The notes: generated from the letters alone by a model not told the origin. A stretch of DNA of 64,000 nucleotides from Methanobacterium sp. (GCA_018263005.1 JADFDH010000005.1:62001-126000), one strand, 5' to 3'. Counted from the stretch's first letter, positions 26,595-36,005 are shown. Numbers and translations are program-made.

Positions 26595-27803
26595 TTAACC
26601 TCTTCCCAACTCTTTATGAGCGCGAGCAAGGTGTCCTGCTGCTAAAGCCCCTATAAGAGATAATTCACCGGCTAAAACAGTTCCACCAACTATTTCCGCG
26701 AATTTACTGACCTTATCTGAACCATAAACTCCCATGATCTCTAAGCATTCACGGGCGGTTTCCAGTCTAGTTCCTCCACCTATGGTGGCTAGGGGCAAGT
26801 CTGGCAGGTTAACCGAGAAGTATAGGTCTCCATCCACATCTTCAGCAGTGGTTATTCCCAAACTACCTTCGACGATATGTGCTTCGTCCTGACCGGTAGC
26901 TAAAAACATAGCACCGATCATATTGGCATACTGAGCGTTAAAGCCAATACTACCAGCTACTGCTGATCCTATCAGGTTTTTAGAAGTATTAACTTCAACA
27001 ATGGCTTCAGTAGTGGTTTTTAATTTCTCTTCCACGATAACTTTTGGTATGATCACTTCAGCTACCAGTGATTTACCTCTTCCTTCAATGAAATTCAAAT
27101 TGGATGGTTTTTTATCAACACAGAAATTACCACTTAAAGCCAGAACATGTGCGCCGGTTTTATGGGTTAAAAGGTTTAAAGCGTTGTCAGTGGCTATTGT
27201 AACCATATTCATCCCCATACTATCTCCTGTTTTAAATACAAAACGAGGATAGATGTATCTACCCACAACCACTACCGGGTCGATTTTAATAAGCTTTCCG
27301 TGTCTGGTGGTTACTTCAGCTGCTTTTTTTAGTTCCATGAAATGGTCTTTGATCCAGTTTTTAATCTCCAGAGCATTACTTGCAGATTTAGCTTTAATTA
27401 CAGGTGCCCTGGTCATTTTATCGTCCACAATTCGTACATTTGCTCCGCCGGCGTCTGTTATGGTGGAACAACCACGGTTTACCGAGGCTACTAATGCTCC
27501 TTCTGATGTGGCGAGGGGGACATAAAAATCACCCTGCGCATGCTCACCGTTAATCTTCAGGGGTCCAGCTAAACCTACTGGGATCTGAATGGTTCCTATT
27601 GGATTTTCTATGTTCCTTTTTAAGGCTTCATCCATATCCAGTGAGTACTGCGCGATATTCTCTAAATGAGTATGGGAGTTTTCCTCAATAAAACGTCGTC
27701 TAATGGCAATGGCTTCCTCAGTGTTCTCAGTGAATTTGTCAATTTCATATAATTTAAGCTCTCTTTTTAAGAGTTTACCTATAATTTCTTCTTTTTCAAC
27801 CAT
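26595..27803 (-). CDS. hmgA: 3-hydroxy-3-methylglutaryl-CoA reductase (class I)
   Basis: 402 residues. Reduces HMG-CoA to mevalonate with NADPH, the committed step to archaeal isoprenoid lipids. Catalytic residues are recognisable: Glu in TSEGALVASVNRGC, Lys in FCVDKKPSNLNFIEGRGK, Asp in TGQDEAHIVEG and His in AAGHLARAH. The class I dimer motif is conserved. GTG 27812 also opens the frame, but ATG 27803 (MVEKEE) is more typical. A 180-bp AT-rich region precedes it. Confidence 0.95.
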   Translation of the reverse strand: MVEKEEIIGKLLKRELKLYEIDKFTENTEEAIAIRRRFIEENSHTHLENIAQYSLDMDEALKRNIENPIGTIQIPVGLAGPLKINGEHAQGDFYVPLATSEGALVASVNRGCSTITDAGGANVRIVDDKMTRAPVIKAKSASNALEIKNWIKDHFMELKKAAEVTTRHGKLIKIDPVVVVGRYIYPRFVFKTGDSMGMNMVTIATDNALNLLTHKTGAHVLALSGNFCVDKKPSNLNFIEGRGKSLVAEVIIPKVIVEEKLKTTTEAIVEVNTSKNLIGSAVAGSIGFNAQYANMIGAMFLATGQDEAHIVEGSLGITTAEDVDGDLYFSVNLPDLPLATIGGGTRLETARECLEIMGVYGSDKVSKFAEIVGGTVLAGELSLIGALAAGHLARAHKELGRG

Positions 27804-27995
27804 TTTTCTCACAGAATTCTTTTTTTTAGGCTCTTAATTGAAGTAATATTTTTTTTACTTAAAAAGAATAAATTTGTTTTTTTTATCAATGAATAATTTT
27901 GTTGATATAATTTTTTTTGATTAGTGTATATAATGATATTTTTTTATTAGAAAAATTACGCAGTGAATTAAAAAAATAATAAATATTAGTCCTTT

Positions 27996-28856
27996 TTATA
28001 GGATATCTTTCATAATTTCAGCAATTTCTATAGGTCTGCTGGCCACAGTTACTCCTGCTTTCTTCAGAGTTTCTATCTTGCTTTTGGCTGTTCCGCTTTC
28101 ACCTTCTATTATAGCTCCTGCATGACCCATCCTTTTACCTGGTGGCGCGGTAACCCCAGCAATATAGGCCATAACTGGTTTTTGGATATTTTCCTCGATG
28201 TATCTAGCAGCTTTTTCCTCAGCGTTACCTCCAATCTCTCCAATCATAACCATGGATTTGGTTTGGGGGTCTTCCTCAAACATCTGAAGTACTTCTTTAA
28301 AGTCCATCCCCACCACTGGATCTCCACCTATTCCCAGACATGTGCTTTGGCCCAGTCCTGCACGGGTTATCTGATGGGCAACTTCATAGGTGAGAGTTCC
28401 GCTTCTCGATACAATCCCTACTTTTCCGGGTTGAAAGATGTGGGTGGGCATTATACCCAGTTTACCCACTCCCGGGGTTATTATTCCTGGTGTGTTGGGG
28501 CCGATTACTATGGTGTCATTTTGTTGGGCGTACTGCATAATCTGCGTGGAATCTTTAACTGGAATGTGTTCGGTTATTATAACTACCAGATCCAGTTGTG
28601 ATATGGCTTCGAAGGCGGCGTCTTTGGCGAAAGGTGCGGGTACGAAGATTATAGATGCATTGATGTCTAAATCTTCTTTAGCTTCTGCTATGGAATTATA
28701 GACACTTATTTCTCCAAATTTTTGCCCTCCTTTCCCAGGAGTAGTTCCGGCAACTATTTTGGTATTATAATCCAACATTCCCTGAGTGTGGAAGGTTCCC
28801 TGTTTCCCGGTTATTCCCTGAACCACACATCTTGTATTTTCATCTAGAATTATCAT
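27996..28856 (-). CDS. sucD: Succinyl-CoA synthetase (ligase) subunit alpha
   Basis: 286 residues. CoA-binding Rossmann domain (GITGKQGTFHTQGMLDYNTKIVAGTTPGKGG in part: QGITGKQG, GTTPGKGG) and catalytic phosphohistidine loop GHAGAIIEG near 243. In methanogens it works in the incomplete reductive TCA branch, joining succinate to CoA on the way to 2-oxoglutarate. The beta subunit gene is not in the window. ATG with GGGG upstream; the unknown 241-residue protein lies upstream on the same strand. Confidence 0.94.
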   Translation of the reverse strand: MIILDENTRCVVQGITGKQGTFHTQGMLDYNTKIVAGTTPGKGGQKFGEISVYNSIAEAKEDLDINASIIFVPAPFAKDAAFEAISQLDLVVIITEHIPVKDSTQIMQYAQQNDTIVIGPNTPGIITPGVGKLGIMPTHIFQPGKVGIVSRSGTLTYEVAHQITRAGLGQSTCLGIGGDPVVGMDFKEVLQMFEEDPQTKSMVMIGEIGGNAEEKAARYIEENIQKPVMAYIAGVTAPPGKRMGHAGAIIEGESGTAKSKIETLKKAGVTVASRPIEIAEIMKDIL

Positions 28857-28932
28857 TTTTCGACCCCGATCATCTTATTTTGATTTATAATTATTTTTAT
28901 TATTTATTGGTAGAAAATGTATAAAAATCTAT

Positions 28933-29658
28933 TTATCTTAAAATCTGCATTCTCTGTACGAGCGGTACAGCTAAATCCATTACATTACCATTCATATAAG
29001 CAGATATTGATATTATAACGCTACCAGGTATCACATAGGATGGTGTGCCTCTTTTAACTAGATAGACGTTCTTATTACCTAGGGCAGCCCCCATCATTGC
29101 CCCGGCTATTACTCCCATGCTCTCAATATCTTCCACCGTTGCAGCCACCACAGGATCGTCTGTTTTGTCTGAAACATAACCTACTCCGGGAATTTTAAGA
29201 GTACCATCCTTTATTCCTCCACCAGTATCTGTTACACCATCCATGCCTTTAGCCGCTTGGATAACAGAATTTGCAACTCTACCCACAAATGATTCTCCAC
29301 CATAGGTGTCAAAGGCCACTATTATAGCGTCAGGATATCTATCCTGACGGATATCTGCTTCAGCGTAGGATATGCCTTCTCCTGCCCCCTCCGGGGTGGG
29401 TGATATCCCTGCTACATCACCGATATCCTCGGCATTCCTCTTTAGAATTTCTACTATGGTTTTATTAACTTCTTTCAATTCTTCATCAGGAACAAATGCA
29501 CTTATTACCAGATCATCACCGGTTATGTTGGTTAATGCGGCAGAATATGCTCCAATATCTTTGAGTTGATGAATATCGCTTTCTATATTTCTTATCAGGC
29601 TGGAACTGCAGGACACATCATTTGTGGAGATGTCTGCACCGATACATGTCAGTTTCAA
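28933..29658 (-). CDS. Conserved protein of unknown function (241 aa)
   Basis: I do not recognise this family with certainty. It starts at TTG with GGTGATAG upstream (MKLTCIGADISTNDV). It has a hydrophilic alpha/beta N-terminal half and a glycine-rich second half with GVTDTGGGIKDGT, IPGVGYVSDKTDDPVVAATVEDI and VIAGAMMGAALG, which look like ligand-binding loops. No membrane segment or signal peptide. It is upstream of sucD with a 76-bp gap on the same strand, so may be co-transcribed, but nothing in the sequence links it to the TCA step. Confidence 0.7.
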   Translation of the reverse strand: MKLTCIGADISTNDVSCSSSLIRNIESDIHQLKDIGAYSAALTNITGDDLVISAFVPDEELKEVNKTIVEILKRNAEDIGDVAGISPTPEGAGEGISYAEADIRQDRYPDAIIVAFDTYGGESFVGRVANSVIQAAKGMDGVTDTGGGIKDGTLKIPGVGYVSDKTDDPVVAATVEDIESMGVIAGAMMGAALGNKNVYLVKRGTPSYVIPGSVIISISAYMNGNVMDLAVPLVQRMQILR

Positions 29659-29877
29659 ACTATCACCTTAATTTTAACCATTCAATTAACACTTTGCATA
29701 GAATATAATAACCATATAAATTAATTATCATATGGATAAGGATTAAATAACATCTCTATATTTTTAATCTTAATAAATTTAGTAGTCAGATATAAAAAAA
29801 CAAGTTTGATAGATAAAAAAGTTTTATATTATCAAAAAATTTATTCATAAAAATTCATTTAATTAACGGTGTTGATC

Positions 29878-30546
29878 ATGTCTGATAAACCCCTCATATG
29901 TGTTCCAATCTTTAAAGAAGATCTAGATAAGGCTTCAGAAACAGCTGATAAGGCTTTGAAGTTAGGAGCAGATATTTTAGAGCTGAGAATTGATGCACTA
30001 AAAAAGCAGGATTGTGATAAAATAGGGAGATTTATGGACACGTATCAAGGAAAAATAATAGCAACCAATAGGAAAAAATCAGAAGGTGGATTATTTAAAG
30101 GTTCTGAAGCTGAAAGGACTGATATACTGAGGGAAGTAGCTGATTTTGCTCTGTTTGTGGATATAGAACTTTTAACAGAAAAAAAATACCTTCGTAAAGT
30201 TATAAAAGCTTCAAATTCCAGTATAGTATCTTTTCATGATTTTAATAAAACACCGGGTGTAACTGAACTTTTAGAAATAGTTAAACAGGAGAAAAACATA
30301 GGGGACATGGCTAAATTTGCGGTTATGCCTCAAAATATGCAGGACACCCTGACAGTGTTCCAAGTTCTCTTACAAGTAAAAGACACTATTGGAATTTCCA
30401 TGGGAGAATTAGGCAGTTACACCAGAGTTACAGCTGCTCTTTTTGGTTCTCCATTAACTTTTGCATCATTAGATGAAGGATCTGCACCAGGACAGCTTGA
30501 TATTGGATCCACCAAACTTTTTTTAGAAAAATTCAGAAAATGGTGA
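29878..30546 (+). CDS. aroD: 3-dehydroquinate dehydratase, type I
   Basis: 222 residues. Schiff-base enzyme of the shikimate pathway. Motifs: ELRIDAL near 38-44, VDIEL, the catalytic His in SFHDF (about 119) and Lys in AKFAVMP (about 146), then SMGELGSYTRVTAALFGSP. The frame opens at GTG 29869, but GGTG lies before ATG 29878 (MSDKPLICVP), which I prefer. Followed after 4 bp by the signal-peptidase-like gene. Confidence 0.94.
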   Translation: MSDKPLICVPIFKEDLDKASETADKALKLGADILELRIDALKKQDCDKIGRFMDTYQGKIIATNRKKSEGGLFKGSEAERTDILREVADFALFVDIELLTEKKYLRKVIKASNSSIVSFHDFNKTPGVTELLEIVKQEKNIGDMAKFAVMPQNMQDTLTVFQVLLQVKDTIGISMGELGSYTRVTAALFGSPLTFASLDEGSAPGQLDIGSTKLFLEKFRKW

Positions 30547-30550
30547 TACA

Positions 30551-31159
30551 TTGAAATCACGTAATATAGTAATCCTGACGCTTTTAGCACTTTTAGTAAT
30601 ATCATCAGCATTTTACACCATTTCAGAACAATCAAACAATTTGGAGATAACACTAAAAACAAATGGGACAGATATCAAAGTTCAAGCATCATCTTTCCTG
30701 TTTTTTAACAGAGCACCGGATTCTATGATAGCTGAAATGCAAGAAACTGCGTTATTCGACCTACAAAGTGATAATAGTACAGTTGAAAGTGTTAAAAATG
30801 ATATGAGATACATTGCACAGAAATATAATTATAATATTACGGTGAAAATTGATTCACCATTTGGAGTTGATCAACTCCCCATGCCCGCCACAGTTAAAGG
30901 GACATCCATGATTCCCACTCTTCAAGATGGCCAGTCTATTGTAATACTCAAAACTAAGGAATTTAAAGTAAGTGATTTGGTAGTTGCCCGTCATCCCACA
31001 TATGGATTGATAGTTAAAAGAATATCTCAGATAAAAGATGGCCAGGTATATCTGATGAGCGACAACAGAGAGACAATTGTGACCAACAATGGAATCATGA
31101 AAGGATTAGACACCTGGCTTCCCTTAGAAAATGTTGTAGGGGTAGTGAAAATCTATTAA
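30551..31159 (+). CDS. Signal peptidase I-like membrane serine peptidase (S26/S24)
   Basis: 202 residues: one N-terminal membrane anchor (ILTLLALLVISSAFY), about 90 residues without known features, then the peptidase core. The nucleophile motif is VKGTSMIPTLQDG (Ser119), followed by SDLVVARHP, LIVKRISQI (Lys156) and LMSDNRET. Archaeal/ER-type signal peptidases use His in the second motif, whereas this has Lys as in bacterial LepB. TTG start, 4 bp after aroD stop, with GGTGAT nearby. May cleave a special set of exported proteins; substrate unknown. Confidence 0.7.
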   Translation: MKSRNIVILTLLALLVISSAFYTISEQSNNLEITLKTNGTDIKVQASSFLFFNRAPDSMIAEMQETALFDLQSDNSTVESVKNDMRYIAQKYNYNITVKIDSPFGVDQLPMPATVKGTSMIPTLQDGQSIVILKTKEFKVSDLVVARHPTYGLIVKRISQIKDGQVYLMSDNRETIVTNNGIMKGLDTWLPLENVVGVVKIY

Positions 31160-31284
31160 ATCATATCATTAACCTAATTTAAGTTTAAATATTAAGCCTA
31201 ATTTTTAAATTATAAATAAAAATGATTTGTAGAATCCTGTTAAATGTAGAAAGAAAAAATAAAAAATTTCCACTAATTAAGTTT

Positions 31285-32241
31285 TTATCCCATTTCTGAA
31301 AGTCTTTTAACCCTTTTCACCATGTTTGGATGGGTGGATAATATCTCCATAACTCTACTTCCGGCGCTTATTTTAGTACGGCTGTATTTGAGTTCCTCCA
31401 ATTCGGATTCACTGATGGATCCGTCCATATCTAGATCCAGCTCTTTAAGGTCACTTACTACATTGCCGGCACTGGTAATATCATTAACAAAAAAGGCTTT
31501 AACACCCTCCACTTCTTTAACTGCCTTTTTATCAGCAGCTGCTGAGGTGTAAGTCAGTTTGTATAGGGCGCTGGCCAGTTCATGTGGTGGGTTGCCCAGT
31601 TCCACACTTCCTTGATCTGCATAATACTCTCTGATCCTTGATACAAATAGGACCACCAGTTCCGATAGTAGATAACCTACCAGTGCCACTAATCCGATAA
31701 CTCCGGCATCATCATCTCCTCCACTGAAGAGGGTGCTGATGAATATATAGTAGAATATTAAAGGAACTGCACTGATGAGGGTGATTACCGCCATGTCCCT
31801 GTGATTTATATGGGATAACTCATGTCCCAATACAGCCTTTAATTCACCTTCGTCTAGAATATTAAGTATGCCCCTGGTTACACAGACCCGGCCGTCCTTT
31901 TTGGTCCGGCCGAAGGCAAATGCATTGGGTATGTTAACTTCAGAGATACCCACTTTAGGTTTAGGTAGACCTGCCTTCATTGCCAGGTCATCCACCATAG
32001 CATGCAGTTTAGGTGCTTCCTCCGGTGATACGTAACGCACTCTCATGGTCATCTCCACCAGTTTAGGACCCAGTAAATACTGACCCAATATGATAACTAT
32101 AGCCAGTATAGCATAGAGAGTGGGGCCTCCAAAGCCCAGGAAGTAGCCTACTAATGTAACTATTACATATAAAAGGAAAAATAATAAGGCAATAGCTAAG
32201 TATAGCCTCATAGTCAATTTTAATGTACTAAATTTTTTCAT
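31285..32241 (-). CDS. htpX: HtpX-like membrane zinc metalloprotease with EF-hand
   Basis: 318 residues, M48 family. Two N-terminal membrane helices, the zinc site HELSH (about 140-144) with the downstream Glu in REYYADQGS, and two more helices after the active site. HtpX degrades misfolded membrane proteins. Near the C-terminus (about 269-280) a canonical EF-hand loop DLDMDGSISESE is present, suggesting calcium binding, which bacterial HtpX lacks. TTG 32244 and ATG 32241 are adjacent; AGGTGA is 6 nt from the ATG. Monocistronic. Confidence 0.9.
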   Translation of the reverse strand: MKKFSTLKLTMRLYLAIALLFFLLYVIVTLVGYFLGFGGPTLYAILAIVIILGQYLLGPKLVEMTMRVRYVSPEEAPKLHAMVDDLAMKAGLPKPKVGISEVNIPNAFAFGRTKKDGRVCVTRGILNILDEGELKAVLGHELSHINHRDMAVITLISAVPLIFYYIFISTLFSGGDDDAGVIGLVALVGYLLSELVVLFVSRIREYYADQGSVELGNPPHELASALYKLTYTSAAADKKAVKEVEGVKAFFVNDITSAGNVVSDLKELDLDMDGSISESELEELKYSRTKISAGSRVMEILSTHPNMVKRVKRLSEMG

Positions 32242-32384
32242 CAATTATCACCTGATTTCACATTTTTATTAGCAATAAACTATATAAATATTTCTAACAA
32301 AACAAAAAAAATAATAATTTCCCTTTAGATCTTTTTTAATGAATAAGAGATGATTCATTCCTGCAAGTATTTATGTTTAATCAA

Positions 32385-32999
32385 TTATTCTCTTTCTTTA
32401 TACCAGTATTTGTATATCCAGTATGCCGCGATAATAATTACACCAATGACTACAATGATATCCATATAACGGAAATATTGTTCAATAATGCTCCAATTAG
32501 GCCCTAAGATAAACCCTATATATCCTAAAACGAAGCACCAAGTCAGTGATCCAAGAAAAGTGTAGATACTGAATTTTTTAAGATCCATCTCGGCAATTCC
32601 CGCAGGTAAAGAGATAAAAGTTCTTATTACAGGAAGTACTCTGCTGATTAAAACAGCTTCATGACCATATCTTTCAAACCAATCATGAGCCATCTCCAGT
32701 TTACTATGACTGATCAAAAAATATTTACCATATTTCTCCAGAAAAGGCCTTCCACCTTTAATACCTACAAAATAGGCGATCCAAGACCCTACTAGGTTGC
32801 CCACCGCACCAACAATAGTAATGCCGATTAAGCTCATTTTACCCTCATAGGCAACAAAACCAGCAAGTGGCATTATAACTTCGCTGGGAAGGGGAATACA
32901 GGCACTTTCTATGGTCATTCCAATAAATACGCCCCAATAACCTAAATTTTCTATTAGATGTATGGTAAATTCGCTTACGGATTCTATGATTCCTGTCAT
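32385..32999 (-). CDS. DedA-family membrane protein
   Basis: 204 residues with the DedA/SNARE-associated pattern: a re-entrant segment with SACIPLPSEVIMPLAGF (Glu and Pro-rich), GNLVGSWIAYFVG, KYGKYFLIS, and the conserved RVLPVIRTFISLPAG. DedA proteins of bacteria (UptA) recycle undecaprenyl phosphate across the membrane; in archaea the carrier would be dolichyl phosphate. The frame opens at TTG 33020; ATG 32999 gives the usual MTGII N-terminus. Divergent from the DUF368 gene. Confidence 0.85.
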   Translation of the reverse strand: MTGIIESVSEFTIHLIENLGYWGVFIGMTIESACIPLPSEVIMPLAGFVAYEGKMSLIGITIVGAVGNLVGSWIAYFVGIKGGRPFLEKYGKYFLISHSKLEMAHDWFERYGHEAVLISRVLPVIRTFISLPAGIAEMDLKKFSIYTFLGSLTWCFVLGYIGFILGPNWSIIEQYFRYMDIIVVIGVIIIAAYWIYKYWYKERE

Positions 33000-33154
33000 T
33001 TTAAATAGTCTCAACTTCAATTAATATTAAATAATTGGTTTATTTAAGTAAAAAAACATTAAACTTAATCTTAATTATTTAATGTTTTTAAAGATGAAAT
33101 GAATTTATTCACAATTAAATCTGTTCTAATTTATCTGTAATTAAAGGTGTTCTA

Positions 33155-34030
33155 ATGAAAATCATGATAAAAATGGAAGTATTTTTAATCTTTTTAAGAG
33201 GATTATTAATGGGGACAGCCGATGTAATACCAGGAGTTTCTGGGGGTACTATGGCCTTGATAACCGGTATCTACCCGAGATTGATCCATGCCATTAGTCA
33301 AATTAATGCAAACTTTCTAATATCTGCTTTAAAGGGAAATTTTGTTAAATCTAAGACAGAAATACTTAAATGGGATTTTGGATTATTTATACCCTTATTA
33401 TGTGGTATTGGTCTAGCTGTGTTAACAATGTCTAAAATTATGACAATTATGCTCACGGTTTACACAGCAACCACATATGCATTTTTCTTTGGTTTAATAT
33501 TAGCCTCTGCGATATTTGTATACAATCACGTCGATGAATTAAACTTAAAAAATGTCACTTTTTTCCTAATTGGTTTAGTATTTGCCATTATCTTCGTAGG
33601 TTTAAACCCTATACAGGCCAATCATTCACTACCAGTCACATTCTTTTCAGGAATGGTGGCCATCTGCGCCATGATACTCCCCGGAATATCTGGAGCATTT
33701 ATTCTTCTACTATTAAACCAATACGAATACATGCTAAATGCTTTAAACAATTTAGACTTTGCTGTTATAATAACATTTATATTAGGAGCTATAATTGGTA
33801 TATTATCATTCTCCAGACTCTTGAACTACCTTTTAGAACACCATAAATCTGTAACCATGGCATTTTTGGTCGGGCTGATGATTGGTACACTAAGATTACC
33901 ATATGATAAAATAACGGCCAGTATGGGAGATAATATTATCGTGGTTATTGTAGCAGGAGTTATTGGATTTGTATTGGTGATATTTCTGGAAAAACAGTTT
34001 GAGAAACATCATATCCACTGGGAAGCCTAA
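33155..34030 (+). CDS. DUF368 membrane protein (polyprenyl-phosphate translocase family)
   Basis: 291 residues with about nine helices. Diagnostic motif near the start: GTADVIPGVSGGTMALITGIY, echoed at ILPGISGAFILLLLNQYE about residue 175, the two inverted repeats. Bacterial DUF368 members (PopT) move the C55-P lipid carrier, so an archaeal isoprenoid-phosphate role is likely by family. ATG with AAAGGTG upstream. It faces the DedA gene across a 155-bp divergent promoter region. Confidence 0.85.
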   Translation: MKIMIKMEVFLIFLRGLLMGTADVIPGVSGGTMALITGIYPRLIHAISQINANFLISALKGNFVKSKTEILKWDFGLFIPLLCGIGLAVLTMSKIMTIMLTVYTATTYAFFFGLILASAIFVYNHVDELNLKNVTFFLIGLVFAIIFVGLNPIQANHSLPVTFFSGMVAICAMILPGISGAFILLLLNQYEYMLNALNNLDFAVIITFILGAIIGILSFSRLLNYLLEHHKSVTMAFLVGLMIGTLRLPYDKITASMGDNIIVVIVAGVIGFVLVIFLEKQFEKHHIHWEA

Positions 34031-34065
34031 AAAAGAGCATAAATTATTCAATTATTTTTTTTATT

Positions 34066-35001
34066 TCACTGAAATTTCTTAAAACCATTAGGATTTAAAC
34101 CATGACTTAAAAGAAGACTTCTATCTTCATTATTCAATGGTTTTTCATCTGCAGGCGGTATGGGCCGTCCTTCCTTAGCCAGAATCATACCATTTTTCTT
34201 ATTAGCAGCCAAGAATTTACCTGCATTTCCATTAACAATTAAATTGCCTTTAATCATATCAATTGCTGTGAAATCATCTGTATTTCCATCAATTATTAGG
34301 GTACCTCCATTTAATAGGGCGCCACTGTTTTTACCAGCATGTCCATTTATACGTACTAAACCTCTTCGCATGAGTATACCAGTGCTTAGATCAACATTTC
34401 CATTAAATATAATCTCAGCATCCTGGTCTAATCTAGCACCCACCGTATCCTTAACCGTATTATCATTTATTAGTAATTTATTTCCATTTAAATGGCAGTT
34501 TAAAAGTTTATCACCCTTAAGTCCCTGGTGCATGATGTCTGTGATGGATCTGTACTTCTTATAACCTTTAAAATCTGTTTTAACTTCTACCAGATTACCC
34601 ATTGGCTCTTTAACCTTTCCTTTAACGTAAATATTTCCCCTGGCTATGCTTATTCCCATTCTGGTATCCACATCACCTTCCACATATACATCACCCACCG
34701 GGATGTCATTTCCATTTCCTCCGAAATATTTCAGATCCACACCCATACTGGAGGACAATCGGTGCCCGGCATCCCCATCTATACGCACGTCACCCCCACT
34801 TTTAAGATGATCCACCAGATCTCCGAAGGTTAAATCATTATGGGGAACCTTCCAGGTTGGATCTAGTTTCTCACCTTTATGTTGCCAGTGAAAATTAAAT
34901 GTGAAATCACACAGACAGTCAACAGGCTCAGGAGCTTCCACTATCAGCATCTCTTTTTTTTCCATTTCCTTATCAGATTTCCTGCCAAATAAGTTAAGCA
35001 T
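34066..35001 (-). CDS. GXGXG-domain protein (FwdC / glutamate synthase domain 3-like)
   Basis: 311 residues. After about 75 residues of unique N-terminal sequence, it holds a beta-helix of repeated GN/G turns: VRIDGDAGHRLSSSMG, VYVEGDVDTRMG, VRINGHAGKNSGALLNGG, LIVNGNAGKFLAANKKNG. This is the GXGXG repeat shared by formylmethanofuran dehydrogenase subunit C and the large subunit of glutamate synthase. No catalytic module is attached and no Fwd genes are near, so it is a stand-alone paralogue with unknown partner. ATG after GGGAGG. Confidence 0.7.
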   Translation of the reverse strand: MLNLFGRKSDKEMEKKEMLIVEAPEPVDCLCDFTFNFHWQHKGEKLDPTWKVPHNDLTFGDLVDHLKSGGDVRIDGDAGHRLSSSMGVDLKYFGGNGNDIPVGDVYVEGDVDTRMGISIARGNIYVKGKVKEPMGNLVEVKTDFKGYKKYRSITDIMHQGLKGDKLLNCHLNGNKLLINDNTVKDTVGARLDQDAEIIFNGNVDLSTGILMRRGLVRINGHAGKNSGALLNGGTLIIDGNTDDFTAIDMIKGNLIVNGNAGKFLAANKKNGMILAKEGRPIPPADEKPLNNEDRSLLLSHGLNPNGFKKFQ

Positions 35002-35119
35002 CAATTATTACCTCCCTTAAATCGTGATTTCTGTAAGCATCAGTGATTAACCTCTTACATCAGTGATTTTTATCCATATTATAATGTTTTAGCTATGAAT
35101 TGAAATAAATATTCGCTAA

Positions 35120-35971
35120 TTAATAATGCACCATAGTATAATTTACTCCCATATCAGTTACATTAATCACTATATAATGGTAATTGGGCAGATGATTGGG
35201 TTCTGCAGGAGAACCTGCCCCTCCACTAATTATAAAGGGTGTAATACCCCAGGTTCCATTATAATAATTATGTATATGGGATGCGAATATCATGGTTACG
35301 TTATTATTATCAAAAAGAGATCTAAGAGCATCAGCCCCGCCCGTACCATTAGGTTCCATACAATGCTCTTCTCCAGCACTACTGGGGGTATATAATGGTT
35401 TGTGCATGAATATAAATCGATACTTGTAATTCTGGCTACGATTCAGCTGATCCTTTAACCAGGCCATTTGAGATTCGTTTAAGTATCCTTCAACATTATC
35501 TATGATTATAAAATAACTGTTTTTCTCTGTAAAATTATAATATCTTGGTGAGCCGAAGATAGATTGATAAATTAACCCATCAGGGTCACCTGAAAGCTCA
35601 TGGTTTCCGATCAAGAAAATAACAGGTTTGTTGAATTTTGCCACTCTACCGGGTGTCAAATAATCAGTTTTAAAATCAATTAACTGAATAGCTTCCGATC
35701 GCAGGTCCCCTCCATTTATGTTGAATAGTATGTGGGGATATTTGTTGTTGATGTCATTTACCATTCTTTTAAAATTACCTTCATCGTTTCTTTCATCTCC
35801 AGAATATGTGAAGGTGTAATTACTTTCTAAGTGACTGAAAAGTGTTAATTGCTCATAATTCCAGCCAGAAGATTTTTGGGCATTATTTAAACTGAATAAG
35901 CCCGATAAGGCTATGATTAACAGGAAAAATAAGATTATAGACACAAAGATTTTATTCTTAAATAACTCCAT
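35120..35971 (-). CDS. Membrane-anchored or secreted calcineurin-like metallophosphoesterase
   Basis: 283 residues with an N-terminal membrane segment (FVSIILFFLLIIALSGLFSL). The two-metal site can be followed: INGGDLRSE (Asp), IGNHELS (Asn-His), FMHKPLY (His) and FASHIHNYY (His-x-His). Its first Asp block seems replaced by FTYSGDERNDEGN, a variation from the usual DxH. Several N-x-S/T sites fit an extracellular, N-glycosylated enzyme. Substrate unknown. ATG start; 34 bp from the divergent orphan gene. Confidence 0.8.
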   Translation of the reverse strand: MELFKNKIFVSIILFFLLIIALSGLFSLNNAQKSSGWNYEQLTLFSHLESNYTFTYSGDERNDEGNFKRMVNDINNKYPHILFNINGGDLRSEAIQLIDFKTDYLTPGRVAKFNKPVIFLIGNHELSGDPDGLIYQSIFGSPRYYNFTEKNSYFIIIDNVEGYLNESQMAWLKDQLNRSQNYKYRFIFMHKPLYTPSSAGEEHCMEPNGTGGADALRSLFDNNNVTMIFASHIHNYYNGTWGITPFIISGGAGSPAEPNHLPNYHYIVINVTDMGVNYTMVHY

Positions 35972-36005
35972 TATTTTTTAATGGATTTTATAATAAATTA
36001 TATTT

